A program made the translations under genes and the position numbers. 51,257 bases of DNA from Limnothrix sp. CACIAM 69d (lineage in GTDB: Bacteria > Cyanobacteriota > Cyanobacteriia > CACIAM-69d), in the NCBI GenBank assembly GCA_001913845.2, contig MKGP02000080.1, positions 1 through 51,257 of the forward strand, read 5' to 3'. Shown here piece after piece: positions 16,351 to 24,719 of the stretch (positions are counted from its first letter, which is position 1; every line of letters begins with the position of its first letter). The notes under the pieces are model-generated. The model saw only the letters and a list, made by a program, of their open reading frames with translations, was not told the origin of the DNA and made no database searches.

Positions 16351-18282
16351 ATGAGCGCTGAGGGGCGGAACTGGGCGATCGCGATCGGGGTGAACCATTA
16401 CGATCGCTTGCCGTCGTTGAAATATGCCGAGCGCGATGCCCAGGAGATGGCGGCGTTTTGGCGGTCGATCGGCTTTGAATTTGTGCGGCTGTTTGACTCC
16501 CAGCAGGGCGATCGGCTGCGGCAACCGACTCGGGCCAATGTGATTGAACTGCTGGGCCAAATTGCCGCCAACCGCAAGCTGACGGCGGGCGACAATTTTT
16601 GGTTTTTCTTCAGTGGCCACGGAATGTTGGACGCGGAAGGGCGCGATTATCTGATGCCCATGGAAGCCTCGCCGATGAGCGTAGCGGAAACGGGGATTCG
16701 CGTGTCCTACGTGGTGGAACAGTTGCGGCGGTGCGGCGCGGACAATGTGGTGCTGCTGTTGGATGCCTGTCGGGATGAGGGGCCATCGACTGGGGCTAAG
16801 GGGGCAGCGGGTGTTGGCGAAGACATGGCGAACCAGGGGCGGCTCAAGGGCGTGGTGAGTATTGCTTCTTGCAGTCGCTATGAGTCGTCCTACGAGCTAG
16901 AAGAGTTGCAGCATGGGGCGTTTACCTATGCGCTGTTGGAGGCGTTTCGCAGTCAGCGGGGCTATGCGACGGTGGCGAGTTTGGATCGCTACTTGGTCGA
17001 TCGCGTGCCGCAGTTGGTGGGGCGCGATCGGCGGCAAACGCCGCATACGGTGGTGGAGCCGATCCGCAAATCGCACCTGATTTTGTTTCCGCACCAATCG
17101 GAGCCGGGAGATTGGGCAGAGTTACGGGCGGATGCTTTTCAGGCGGAACTGGAGGGCGATTTGCAGCTTGCGGAACAGCTCTGGATTCGGATCAATATTG
17201 CCTCAGCGGGGAAGTTGGGCCGCCAGTGTTTTGAGGCGCTATTTCGACTTCGGGGTAAACAACAAAACGCCACGCCGTCGCCGATTGTTGTGCCTGCTAG
17301 TCCGAAGCAGGTAGAACCAGCGCCACAGCCGCCCGATACGTTTGCGGGTTGGGAGTTGCGGGAGTGGTCGTTTGAGACGGTGCGGGTCGATCGCGCTGGT
17401 CAAATTGTTGAACGGCTGCCCAAAACGGCTAAGTCGCACTTTGTAGATTTGGGTGGTGGAGTGCAACTGGAACTTGTGGCGGTTCCCGGCGGCGAGTTCC
17501 AAATGGGATCACCCGCCACTGAATTGGAACGCATGGATCGGGAAGGGCCGGTGCGAACCGTGACCGTGCCGCCGCTGTTGGTGAGCCGTTATCCGGTGAC
17601 GGTGGAGCAATGGAGACGAGTGGCGGGGAGCTTCCCAGCGGTGCTGAACCCGCAGCTCAACGCCGATCCCTCGCGCTGGAAAGAAGCAAAGGGGCCAATC
17701 GAGTGCGTGAACTGGTTCGATGCAATGGAATTTTGCGCGCGACTGTCGAAGGCCACGAATCGACTGTATCGATTACCCAGTGAAGCAGAGTGGGAATATG
17801 CCTGCCGAGGGGGAACACAAACGCCCTTTGCCTTTGGGGAAACCCTCAGAAGCGATCTTGCGAACTACGACGGGAATTACACCTACGCCGACGGGCCAAA
17901 GGGGGAATATCGAGAACGAACAACCCCTGTGGGTCAATTCCCCCCAAACAGGTTTGGGTTACAGGACATGCACGGGAACGTGTGGGAATGGTGCATGGAT
18001 GATTGGTATGACAGCTATGCCAAAGCGCTGAGTAGAGCAGAGGCGAGATTCCAGAATGATAATCATTCTCACGCCTTTAATTCAGCAATAAAAGTCAACA
18101 ATTACCAAGAGCGATTTTTTCAGGAATTGGTGAAGGTTGACAATCAAAAGCTTTTGCGGGGCGGTTCGTGGGACTACTATCCTGGGTATTGTCGCTCTGC
18201 GGTTCGTTTCGGCAATTCGCCGGACAACCGCAGCAACGATATCGGTTTTCGTGTTTGTTGTGCCGTTGCGCGGACTTCCTAG
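16351..18282 (+). CDS. Caspase-like (C14) peptidase fused to FGE/C-type-lectin domain; likely DGR variable protein
   Basis: 643 residues. Residues 1-250 form a caspase/metacaspase p20-like domain beginning NWAIAIGVNHYDRLPSLKYAERDA. His90 lies in FFFSGHG and Cys140 in LLLDACRD, so the dyad is intact. After a Pro-rich linker (about 305-330), residues 370-640 form an FGE-sulfatase/C-type-lectin domain: PGGEFQMGSP, RYPVTVEQW, RLPSEAEWEYACRGG and DMHGNVWEWCMDDW, ending LLRGGSW...CRSAVRF...IGFRV. That end is where diversity-generating retroelements mutate their targets. It probably acts as a binding-triggered suicide protease. The ATG at 16351 has only a weak ribosome site, so it may be coupled to the Pepco gene. 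Confidence 0.9.
   Translation: MSAEGRNWAIAIGVNHYDRLPSLKYAERDAQEMAAFWRSIGFEFVRLFDSQQGDRLRQPTRANVIELLGQIAANRKLTAGDNFWFFFSGHGMLDAEGRDYLMPMEASPMSVAETGIRVSYVVEQLRRCGADNVVLLLDACRDEGPSTGAKGAAGVGEDMANQGRLKGVVSIASCSRYESSYELEELQHGAFTYALLEAFRSQRGYATVASLDRYLVDRVPQLVGRDRRQTPHTVVEPIRKSHLILFPHQSEPGDWAELRADAFQAELEGDLQLAEQLWIRINIASAGKLGRQCFEALFRLRGKQQNATPSPIVVPASPKQVEPAPQPPDTFAGWELREWSFETVRVDRAGQIVERLPKTAKSHFVDLGGGVQLELVAVPGGEFQMGSPATELERMDREGPVRTVTVPPLLVSRYPVTVEQWRRVAGSFPAVLNPQLNADPSRWKEAKGPIECVNWFDAMEFCARLSKATNRLYRLPSEAEWEYACRGGTQTPFAFGETLRSDLANYDGNYTYADGPKGEYRERTTPVGQFPPNRFGLQDMHGNVWEWCMDDWYDSYAKALSRAEARFQNDNHSHAFNSAIKVNNYQERFFQELVKVDNQKLLRGGSWDYYPGYCRSAVRFGNSPDNRSNDIGFRVCCAVARTS
18154..18279 (+). other. 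Candidate DGR variable region (VR) at the gene's 3' end
   Basis: This is the last 42 codons of the caspase-FGE gene. Fixed codons (TGTCGCTCTGCG, CCGGACAACCGC, ATCGGTTTTCGTGTT) alternate with runs that look like mutated AAC/AAT codons: GAC TAC TAT, TAT, GTT, TTC GGC AAT and AGC AAC GAT. Almost all keep C or T in the third position, which adenine-specific mutagenesis of an AAY-rich template would produce. No template repeat or reverse transcriptase gene is in the window, so this would be a remote target. The inference rests on pattern and on the known family, not on an observed template. Confidence 0.6.
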
Positions 18283-18335
18283 CGCTTTACACTCTTGCCC
18301 TTTTGCCCTTTTCGCTGTTTCCTTTTCCCTCTCCT

Positions 18336-18361
18336 CCGCGCTGTGCGCGGTCGATTTTTTT
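18336..18361 (+). terminator. Intrinsic terminator after the caspase-FGE gene
   Basis: A perfect 6-bp stem CCGCGC-TGT-GCGCGG (18336-18350) is followed by TCGATTTTTTT. It lies 54 bp after the stop codon. It has the form of a rho-independent terminator. A hairpin just after a variable region is also a known feature of some diversity-generating retroelements, so it may serve both roles. Confidence 0.8.
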
Positions 18362-18366
18362 CACGG

Positions 18367-18544
18367 GTAGGGTGCATGGGAGAACGTTTGGCATGAAACG
18401 ATCATTTCCCCACATCTCCCATGCACCGCAATCGACCGCAACAAGCCGATAATCTTTGATCGGTTTTGTCGCCCCAATCCATGGTGCATGGGAGAACGAA
18501 TAAACCATTTCGTGACGATTTGAAATTGCTCCCATGCACCCTAC
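18367..18544. repeat. Nested double inverted repeat, core GGTGCATGGGAG
   Basis: Four arms alternate in orientation: GGTGCATGGGAGA at 18371-18383, TCTCCCATGCACC at 18415-18427, GGTGCATGGGAG at 18483-18494 and CTCCCATGCACC at 18529-18540. Each neighbouring pair makes a perfect 12-13-bp stem with a 31-34-base loop. The outermost arms extend to 16 bp (18367-18382 with 18529-18544), so one long or two separate hairpins can form. This is the whole content of the gap between the caspase-FGE gene and the convergent Uma2 gene. It could be a structured RNA, a double terminator or a pair of mobile palindromic units. Confidence 0.85.
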
Positions 18545-18596
18545 ACGATCGCAATTAATCGATTGAGGGGCGATCAATTGTGATCAAGAATTCTCA

Positions 18597-19163
18597 TCAA
18601 AAATCCCACGGTTCAAATAACTCCGCCACCGGGAACTCAAACCCGCTCACCACATCCTCCCCCTCCAACAAATCGCCAACCCGCAACAGGCGATCGGGTT
18701 CCGGGCCGTGATAGACCAAAATGCAGCGCTCATTCGGGTCAATCTTCCACAGTAAGCGCGTTCCGTTGGCAAAATATTCCACAATTTTTTGGTGCATTTC
18801 GTCCACCGTGTTGCCCGGCGACAAAATCTCCACCACCAGATCCGGCGCACCCTCAAAATAGCCTTGGGGCGGGCGGCTGAGACCCTGCAACCGAGATCGA
18901 TCGATAAAGGCAATATCAGGCGATCGCCGGTTGCCATTGGCCAAGGTAAACGCCGTGCTCGAATCACAAACCGCCCCCAAACGACGCGATCGCACCCAAT
19001 TCATCAACGCCGCCACCAAAACGCAGGCCAAATAGCCATGCTCCATCCCCGCATGGCCCCTATCCACCACCTGACCGTCCACCAACTCATACCGATGACC
19101 CTCTCGGGGCAAGGCCATCCAGTCTTGATCCGTCCAGGTTTGGGGGCTTGTGGCAATGGTCAT
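18597..19163 (-). CDS. Uma2 family protein
   Basis: 188 residues, starting at an ATG (MTIATSPQTWTDQDWMALP). It has the standard Uma2 order: GHRYELVDGQVVDRG near residue 20, RSPDIAFIDRSRL near 81, APDLVVEILSPGNT near 106 with the core PD and E residues, then NGTRLLWKIDPNERCILVY. It differs from the two Uma2 genes that flank this block (those have the long coiled-coil tail). It lies 50 bp downstream of the second of them on the same strand. Confidence 0.92.
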   Translation of the reverse strand: MTIATSPQTWTDQDWMALPREGHRYELVDGQVVDRGHAGMEHGYLACVLVAALMNWVRSRRLGAVCDSSTAFTLANGNRRSPDIAFIDRSRLQGLSRPPQGYFEGAPDLVVEILSPGNTVDEMHQKIVEYFANGTRLLWKIDPNERCILVYHGPEPDRLLRVGDLLEGEDVVSGFEFPVAELFEPWDF

Positions 19164-19214
19164 TCCCGTTGCGCTCCTGCCGATCGCGATCGCCTGTTGC
19201 TACTGTGCCGTGAC

Positions 19215-19961
19215 CTACTCGATCGCCTCGGGATCAATCCCCAACTCCCGCAACCGCTCCGCCAGGCGATCGGCTCGATCGCGCTCCACCTCCGCCTCGC
19301 TGCGATAGCGTTGGCCCCGCGCGTCGTACCAGGTGAGGACTTCGCGATCAAATGGGTCATCGATGAGGCGATCGCGCCCGATTCCCAACCCGATTTCTGG
19401 CATCCAACAGGGTTCACCACTTTGGCGTTGATAGGTTCCATCAACGAGTTTGTAAACCTCGAACGGATCGTGACCATCCCGCTGCCAAAACTCGGGGTTA
19501 TAGATCACGTAATACAACACCCCTAAACCGGCATAAATCGCCATTTTGCTGTCGTATTCTCCGCCTGGTGTATGGGACACCATTTCCAGGGTCAAAATTG
19601 GCGGGATGTTGCTTTCCTTCCAAGTCACGTAGCTGCGACGCGATTTCCCGTCTTTACGGCGATCGACCCCAATACTCAAAAAGGCATCGGGAACCACCGG
19701 CACGCGCGGATTAGATCCGGTGGTGTGATAGATGCCCATGTCGCCCGAGAAAAACCAGTCTTCCCGCTGTCGCCAGATGTAGTTCAACAACATCAACAGC
19801 ACACCAGGAATGAAATATTGGTCTTCGTTATCCACGGGCGTATCGTCGGAGTCGGGTAGCTCGTCAACGGGGGGCAGGGAGTCTAGTAATTCCGCCGATA
19901 ATTCCAAAGACAAGGGCAGCATGGGGCGGCGCTCCTGGCATTGCGGCCTAACAGTCTCCAT
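19215..19961 (-). CDS. Uma2 family protein with coiled-coil tail, full-length copy
   Basis: 248 residues from an ATG. An internal ATG at 19922 is possible, but homology to the paralog's relic upstream codons supports the longer form (METVRPQCQERRPMLPLSLE). Core motifs are VPDAFLSIGVDRR, IPPILTLEMVSH and YDSKMAIYAGLGVLYYVIYNPEF. The tail is shorter than in the 14977-15720 paralog because the AERQRAATEAQRAAQ segment is absent. The two genes have the same orientation and long, nearly identical nucleotide tracts, so they form direct repeats around the 3.5-kb Pepco/caspase block. Confidence 0.9.
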   Translation of the reverse strand: METVRPQCQERRPMLPLSLELSAELLDSLPPVDELPDSDDTPVDNEDQYFIPGVLLMLLNYIWRQREDWFFSGDMGIYHTTGSNPRVPVVPDAFLSIGVDRRKDGKSRRSYVTWKESNIPPILTLEMVSHTPGGEYDSKMAIYAGLGVLYYVIYNPEFWQRDGHDPFEVYKLVDGTYQRQSGEPCWMPEIGLGIGRDRLIDDPFDREVLTWYDARGQRYRSEAEVERDRADRLAERLRELGIDPEAIE

Positions 19962-20116
19962 TCTGGCAAAGGATTTTGACCAAGACTAACCCCGGTTTCG
20001 ATCGCTCCTTGGTTCGGTGGATGGGAAGCCACAGGATAGAATGAAGCCGACAAGATTCTTAACGCGCGATCGGGCGCGGAATCTGTCCGCCCAAAGTCTG
20101 GCCCCGCCACGTCAGA

Positions 20117-20136
20117 CAAGGGGCTTAAGCCCCTTG
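20117..20136. repeat. Dispersed palindrome CAAGGGGCTTAAGCCCCTTG
   Basis: Perfect copy of the 20-bp palindrome, about 120 bp upstream of dnaK3 and preceded by AGA as at 1814. It lies in the divergent gap between the Uma2 gene and dnaK3 and could sit in the dnaK3 leader. Confidence 0.9.
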
Positions 20137-20256
20137 CCCCAAGCGCTGGCCAATGCACCACCCCGCTCAACCGGCCAGACCATCCAACTCGGCTGAACGG
20201 CCTTCCCGATCGCCCTCAGCCCCTCGCAGCCGCAACAAGAGACAAACAACCAAGCA

Positions 20257-22536
20257 ATGGGAAAAGTCGTTGGCATCGATCTCGGTACGACCAACTCCGT
20301 CGTGGCCGTCATGGAAGGCGGGAAACCCGTCGTTATTGCCAATGCCGAAGGGATGAGAACCACCCCATCCGTCGTTGGGTTCAACAAAGATGGCGAAAAG
20401 GTGGTGGGGCAGTTGGCCCGCCGCCAAACGGTGTTGAATCCGCAAAACACCTTTTACGGTCTAAAGCGGTTTATTGGCCGCAAATACGATGAGCTGTCGC
20501 CGTCCTCGAAGCGCGTGCCCTACACGATTCGGCGCAATGAGGAGGGCAATGTGCGGGTGGTGTGCCCCAAGTTGCAGCGCGACTTTCCCGCCGAAGAACT
20601 GTCGGCGATGATTTTGCGCAAGCTGGCCGACGAAGCCGAGCGTTATTTGGGTCAGCCCGTGACCGGCGCGGTGATTACGGTTCCGGCCTATTTCAACGAT
20701 TCCCAGCGACAGGCGACGCGGGACGCGGGGCGGATTGCCGGCCTGGATGTGAAGCGGATTATTAATGAACCGACGGCGGCGGCTCTGGCCTATGGTCTCG
20801 ATCGCGCCAGCAGCCAAACGGTGTTGGTGTTTGACCTCGGCGGCGGTACGTTTGATGTGTCTTTGCTGGAAGTGGGCGATGGGGTGTTTGAAGTGAAGGC
20901 CACCAGCGGCGATACCCAGTTGGGTGGGAATGATTTCGATCGCAAAATTGTGGATTGGCTGGCGGAGCAATTCCTGGAAACCGAGGGACTGGATCTGCGG
21001 CGCGATCGGCAATCCCTGCAACGGCTGACGGAAGCGGCGGAAAAGGCCAAAATCGAGCTGTCCGGCGTGGGCGCGACGGAAATTAATTTGCCCTTCATCA
21101 CCGCCACGGAGGATGGGCCGAAGCATCTGGAAACGCGCCTAACCCGATCGCAGTTTGAGGGTCTCTGCACGGATTTGATCGAACGGATTCGCGCGCCCCT
21201 GAAGCGGGCCTTTATGGATGCGGGCTTGCGGCCGTCGCAAATCGATGAGGTGGTGCTGGTGGGTGGCTCCACGCGGATTCCCTTTGTGCAGGACGTGGTG
21301 CGATCGCTCGTGGGCAAGGAACCCAGCCAAAACGTCAACCCCGATGAGGTGGTGGCCGTGGGCGCGGCGATCCAGGCGGGCATCCTGGGCGGCGAGGTGA
21401 AAGACATCTTGCTGCTGGATGTGACTCCCCTGTCGCTGGGCTTGGAAACCTCCGGCGGCGTGATGAAAAAGCTGATTCCCCGCAACACGACGATTCCCGT
21501 GCGGCGATCGGACATGTTTTCCACCAGCGAAAACAACCAAACCCAGGTGGAAATCCATATCCTGCAAGGGGAGCGGGAAATGGCCGCCAACAATAAATCC
21601 CTGGGGAAATTTATCCTCAAGGGCTTGCCGCCTGCGCCGCGCGGTGTACCCCAAGTGCGGGTCGCCTTTGATATTGATGCGAACGGCATTTTGCAGGTGA
21701 CGGCGCTGGATATGACCACGGGCCGCGAGCAAAGCGTGATTATCCAAGATGCTTCGACCCTGAACGAAGTGGAAGTGCGCCAGGCGATCGAGGAGGCCCA
21801 ACAATTCGCCGACCAGGATCGATCGCAGCGCGATCGGGTGGACAAACGCAACCGCGCCGAAGCCCTCACCTTCCAGGCCGAGCGGCAACTGCGGGAGGCG
21901 ACCCTTGATTTTGGGATGCAGTTTGTGGAAGTGCATCGACGGGCGATCGAGAAAACCGTTAAGGCCCTGCGCGAGGCGATCGCCGCCAACGACGACATCG
22001 AGATCGATCGCACCCAGGCCGACTTGCAAGACGCGATCTACAACCTGAATCGAGATGTGCGCGATCGCTATGCCGAAGAGGACGATGACAACTTCTTTGG
22101 CTCGATTCGCCGCACCTTCCAGGATGGGCGCGACGCGGTGTTGGGTGGAGGCGATCGCTTCGATCGCGACTACGGCCGCAACGACTATGGGCGCAATGAT
22201 TACGGCCGGAATGACTATGGCCGCAGCGATTACGGTCGCAGTGATTTGGGTCGGGGCGGCGACCTGAGCCGCAGCGATCGGGGTTGGAACGAGCCGAACG
22301 GCCAGGGCGATCGCCGTCGGGAACCCAGCCGCCCCGCCCCGCGCGATCCCTACGATTTGGGCTACGGTGGCGGCTATGGCAGCCCGAGCGATCGCCCCAG
22401 CCGGCCGGCCCCCCGGGATGGCAATGGGCGATCGGGCGATCGGCGGGAAGTTCGCAACAACGGCAGCAGTCAGCCGCGCGATCGGCGATCGACCTACAAC
22501 GACGGCTGGAATGACGACGATGATGATTGGTTCTAG
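20257..22536 (+). CDS. dnaK3: Hsp70 chaperone DnaK, DnaK3 type with long Arg/Asp/Gly tail
   Basis: 759 residues. The ATPase domain starts [16 protein letters not shown] and contains [17 protein letters not shown] and [19 protein letters not shown]. The substrate domain includes [14 protein letters not shown]. After about residue 620 comes a low-complexity tail with five imperfect (R)NDYGR-type repeats, then Arg/Pro/Gly-rich sequence ending NDDDDDWF. Long tails with this acidic-aromatic end are typical of cyanobacterial DnaK3, the essential thylakoid-associated paralog. Its usual dnaJ neighbour is absent; a foreign-looking gene and a second copy of the dnaK3 3' end follow instead. Confidence 0.93.
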   Translation: MGKVVGIDLGTTNSVVAVMEGGKPVVIANAEGMRTTPSVVGFNKDGEKVVGQLARRQTVLNPQNTFYGLKRFIGRKYDELSPSSKRVPYTIRRNEEGNVRVVCPKLQRDFPAEELSAMILRKLADEAERYLGQPVTGAVITVPAYFNDSQRQATRDAGRIAGLDVKRIINEPTAAALAYGLDRASSQTVLVFDLGGGTFDVSLLEVGDGVFEVKATSGDTQLGGNDFDRKIVDWLAEQFLETEGLDLRRDRQSLQRLTEAAEKAKIELSGVGATEINLPFITATEDGPKHLETRLTRSQFEGLCTDLIERIRAPLKRAFMDAGLRPSQIDEVVLVGGSTRIPFVQDVVRSLVGKEPSQNVNPDEVVAVGAAIQAGILGGEVKDILLLDVTPLSLGLETSGGVMKKLIPRNTTIPVRRSDMFSTSENNQTQVEIHILQGEREMAANNKSLGKFILKGLPPAPRGVPQVRVAFDIDANGILQVTALDMTTGREQSVIIQDASTLNEVEVRQAIEEAQQFADQDRSQRDRVDKRNRAEALTFQAERQLREATLDFGMQFVEVHRRAIEKTVKALREAIAANDDIEIDRTQADLQDAIYNLNRDVRDRYAEEDDDNFFGSIRRTFQDGRDAVLGGGDRFDRDYGRNDYGRNDYGRNDYGRSDYGRSDLGRGGDLSRSDRGWNEPNGQGDRRREPSRPAPRDPYDLGYGGGYGSPSDRPSRPAPRDGNGRSGDRREVRNNGSSQPRDRRSTYNDGWNDDDDDWF

Positions 22537-22564
22537 GGCCAGCTCACCAACTCAATAGGTTCAC

Positions 22565-22592
22565 GGGCTAGGAAGGTAGATTTTCCTAGCCC
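22565..22592 (+). terminator. Strong stem-loop after dnaK3
   Basis: A perfect 10-bp stem GGGCTAGGAA / TTCCTAGCCC closes an 8-base loop, 28 bp after the dnaK3 stop codon. No long T-run follows, so it may act as a terminator-like barrier or an RNA stabiliser. It also separates dnaK3 from the convergent multidomain gene. Confidence 0.6.
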
Positions 22593-22671
22593 AACCACCC
22601 TAGTCCAAGGGTTTGCCCCCTTGCACACACCCATCCTCTTGCTAACAACAGCATCAGGACTTCAGGGTCGG

Positions 22672-24315
22672 TCAGTCCTCGGCAAGATCAAGGCTCACAG
22701 CCTGAAGCGACGCTGCAAAGTGGGTATTCAAACGATTCAAAATTGCCTGTTCTTCCGATGAAATAACCCCATCGGCAATAGCAATACTCTGACATTTAGC
22801 CAATAAAGCCACACCGAAATCATCATTCACCCTGGGCAACAGGTCATCCAAGCTTGGCAAGGTCTGCATTCCCGATTTCAGTTCTGAAATAGAAGCAGGA
22901 CTCAGGTTTAGGCTATCCAACTGTGGAATCAAATCCGCAAGCGTCTTATCAGGATGCCCCGCTAAAAATATCCAAACCAGAATCCAATCCATCGCCACTT
23001 GATCATCAGTAATTGAGGCTAAATAGTCCTCATTAGCCTCATCTGTTGCAGCAAGTGTAGCTTCTAGAGTCAAGCTGTTATTGGCTAATTTGGCTTCATA
23101 GAAACGGCAAGCCGCATAACCCATAGCGTAGATGGCCGCTGCATTTGTGCTAGCCCCGATTACGCTACCAGCGATCGGAATGTTTTTGCCAAAGGCAGTG
23201 AGTCCTAAACGGGCGGTGAGTTTCCCGGCCGCTTGGCTACCACCAATAGACAACCCAAGAATGGCTGCAACCTCCGCTTTTCTGGCTGGATCTTGAAGAT
23301 TAAATCCATAGAGACAAGCAATTTGATAGACCAGCTCTGCCTGAAGTGCAGCATTGGCAGCAATATCAACCGCAAATAAAGCCGCTGCAAACCCTGGCAA
23401 ACTGGTTGCAATGCCACTGCCACCCGCAATAATCGACTTCTCTAACATCAATCGATGCGCTATATCTCCCACCGATTCGTTAGGATATTTCGCCTGTAAA
23501 TGCTGTACGTGCGTCTCTGCTCTTACGACATCAACATTGAAAATCGGTTCGAGAAATTTGCTAATGCTGGGAATTTTAGTAGAGATCGGGCCAAAAACCC
23601 GCTGTAGCTCTGGGCTATTGCTAAACAAGTCGATGACATAGCCCGCTTGGTCAGTCAAATTCAAGGCCGCATTCCCCAATGCGCCCCCTGCGTTTACGGC
23701 GGCACTGGCGATCGCTCCACCGGCTCCCACGATCGCCCCGCCCGCTCCAACAGCCGCACCACCAACTGCTCCCGCCGCACCAGCCACTAAACCCGCTGCA
23801 CCGGTTGCCACACCGCCAACTGCGTCACCGACCGCACCGGCAGCATTACCAAGCTGCCCCATCACTCCCCCCCAAAACGAGGTGGACGGGGATTGGGCTT
23901 CCACCGCTAGAGGTTTCGGTGCTTCTGCCAGCTCAATTGCGCCGCTTGTGGTGGGAGGTGCTGGCTCGCTCGGCGGGCTAGAGGCCACCGGCTCAGGATC
24001 TGGCACGGGGGCTGGTGATGCGCCTTGGACAGTAAAGGTTGCTTCCCAATCGTCAAACGGCTCACCCTGCTTGCGACCTAATACCCGAACTGAAACAATG
24101 GCCGGTGAAGCTAAGTTAGCCATCCATGTCTGCATCAGGGGCACAAAAGTAGCTTGAGGCGGTGAAGTAGGAGCCTCAATTAAAATGTTTAAGCAGTCTC
24201 CCTTGAGAGCGATCGAGGCTTTGACCCCTTTAGGGTTCAATTTCTCATTCATGAGCCTAGAAATTGCCTCAGCGTTACCTCGTTTCGCTTCGATTAGCAG
24301 TTCTTGACGAGACAT
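22672..24315 (-). CDS. Multidomain protein: N-terminal cyanobacterial domain, Gly/Ala-rich membrane region, EcsC/DUF697-like domain, TerB-like end
   Basis: About 547 residues. Residues 1-95 (ELLIEAKRGNAEAISRLMN, then KASIALKGDCLNILIEA) resemble a small domain fused to varied partners in cyanobacteria. A Pro/Ala linker (about 100-145) precedes an 85-residue Gly/Ala run (GAAGLVAGAAGAVGGAAVGA type), probably membrane-inserting. Then GIATSLPGFAAALFAVDIAANAALQAELV resembles EcsC/DUF697. The end, SIAIADGVISSEEQAILNRLN, has the TerB-like acidic pattern. A 24-bp unit carrying AGGAG and ATG is tandemly duplicated at the start, giving ATGs at 24339 and 24315. Domain names are by eye. Confidence 0.75.
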   Translation of the reverse strand: MSRQELLIEAKRGNAEAISRLMNEKLNPKGVKASIALKGDCLNILIEAPTSPPQATFVPLMQTWMANLASPAIVSVRVLGRKQGEPFDDWEATFTVQGASPAPVPDPEPVASSPPSEPAPPTTSGAIELAEAPKPLAVEAQSPSTSFWGGVMGQLGNAAGAVGDAVGGVATGAAGLVAGAAGAVGGAAVGAGGAIVGAGGAIASAAVNAGGALGNAALNLTDQAGYVIDLFSNSPELQRVFGPISTKIPSISKFLEPIFNVDVVRAETHVQHLQAKYPNESVGDIAHRLMLEKSIIAGGSGIATSLPGFAAALFAVDIAANAALQAELVYQIACLYGFNLQDPARKAEVAAILGLSIGGSQAAGKLTARLGLTAFGKNIPIAGSVIGASTNAAAIYAMGYAACRFYEAKLANNSLTLEATLAATDEANEDYLASITDDQVAMDWILVWIFLAGHPDKTLADLIPQLDSLNLSPASISELKSGMQTLPSLDDLLPRVNDDFGVALLAKCQSIAIADGVISSEEQAILNRLNTHFAASLQAVSLDLAED

Positions 24316-24429
24316 TAGGGACTCCTCTTGACGAGACATTAGGGACTCCACATTTTTGGGAGTTGGGATACTGGAAATGGTTTAGCACAAATCGTTCAAT
24401 AGTCTTACCAGTTCATCAACGTAATTCAC

Positions 24430-24613
24430 GGGCTACGGTGGCGGCTATGGCAGCCCGAGCGATCGCCCCAGCCGGCCGGCCCCCCGGGATGGCAATGGGC
24501 GATCGAGCGATCGACGGGAAGCCCGCAACAACAACATTGGCGGCAGCAGCCAACCGCGCGATCGGCGATCGACCTACAACGACAACTGGGACGATGAGGA
24601 CGACTGGTTTTAA
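24430..24613 (+). pseudogene. Second copy of the dnaK3 3' end (no start)
   Basis: 184 bp matching the last about 178 bp of dnaK3 (22359-22536), nearly identical over the first 75 bp (GGCTACGGTGGCGGCTATGG onward) and more diverged later. It stays open for 60 codons in the dnaK3 frame and ends DNWDDEDDWF and TAA, a perfectly good dnaK3 tail. There is no start codon or upstream dnaK3 sequence. With dnaK3 itself it forms direct repeats around 1.9 kb holding the multidomain gene. Either that gene was inserted while dnaK3's end was rebuilt, or the end was duplicated. Confidence 0.9.
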
Positions 24614-24719
24614 TGCAAGGGTCGATCGCGAGACGGATGGCCCCGCGATCGACCTCTAGAAAACCGCGCTCTGTGGGTCGTCTCAGCGGTAATCAGTAGT
24701 CATCAGCGTTGACCGGATC

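Noticed and set aside
16351-18282. True formylglycine-generating enzyme activity for the FGE domain
   Set aside because: The domain is fused to a caspase and ends like a retroelement target; there is no linked sulfatase, so a binding role is more likely.
20790-22013. Very long open frame (407 codons) antisense to dnaK3
   Set aside because: It is Ser/Arg/Thr-rich, as expected from the complement of GC-rich coding DNA, and dnaK3 on the other strand is certain.
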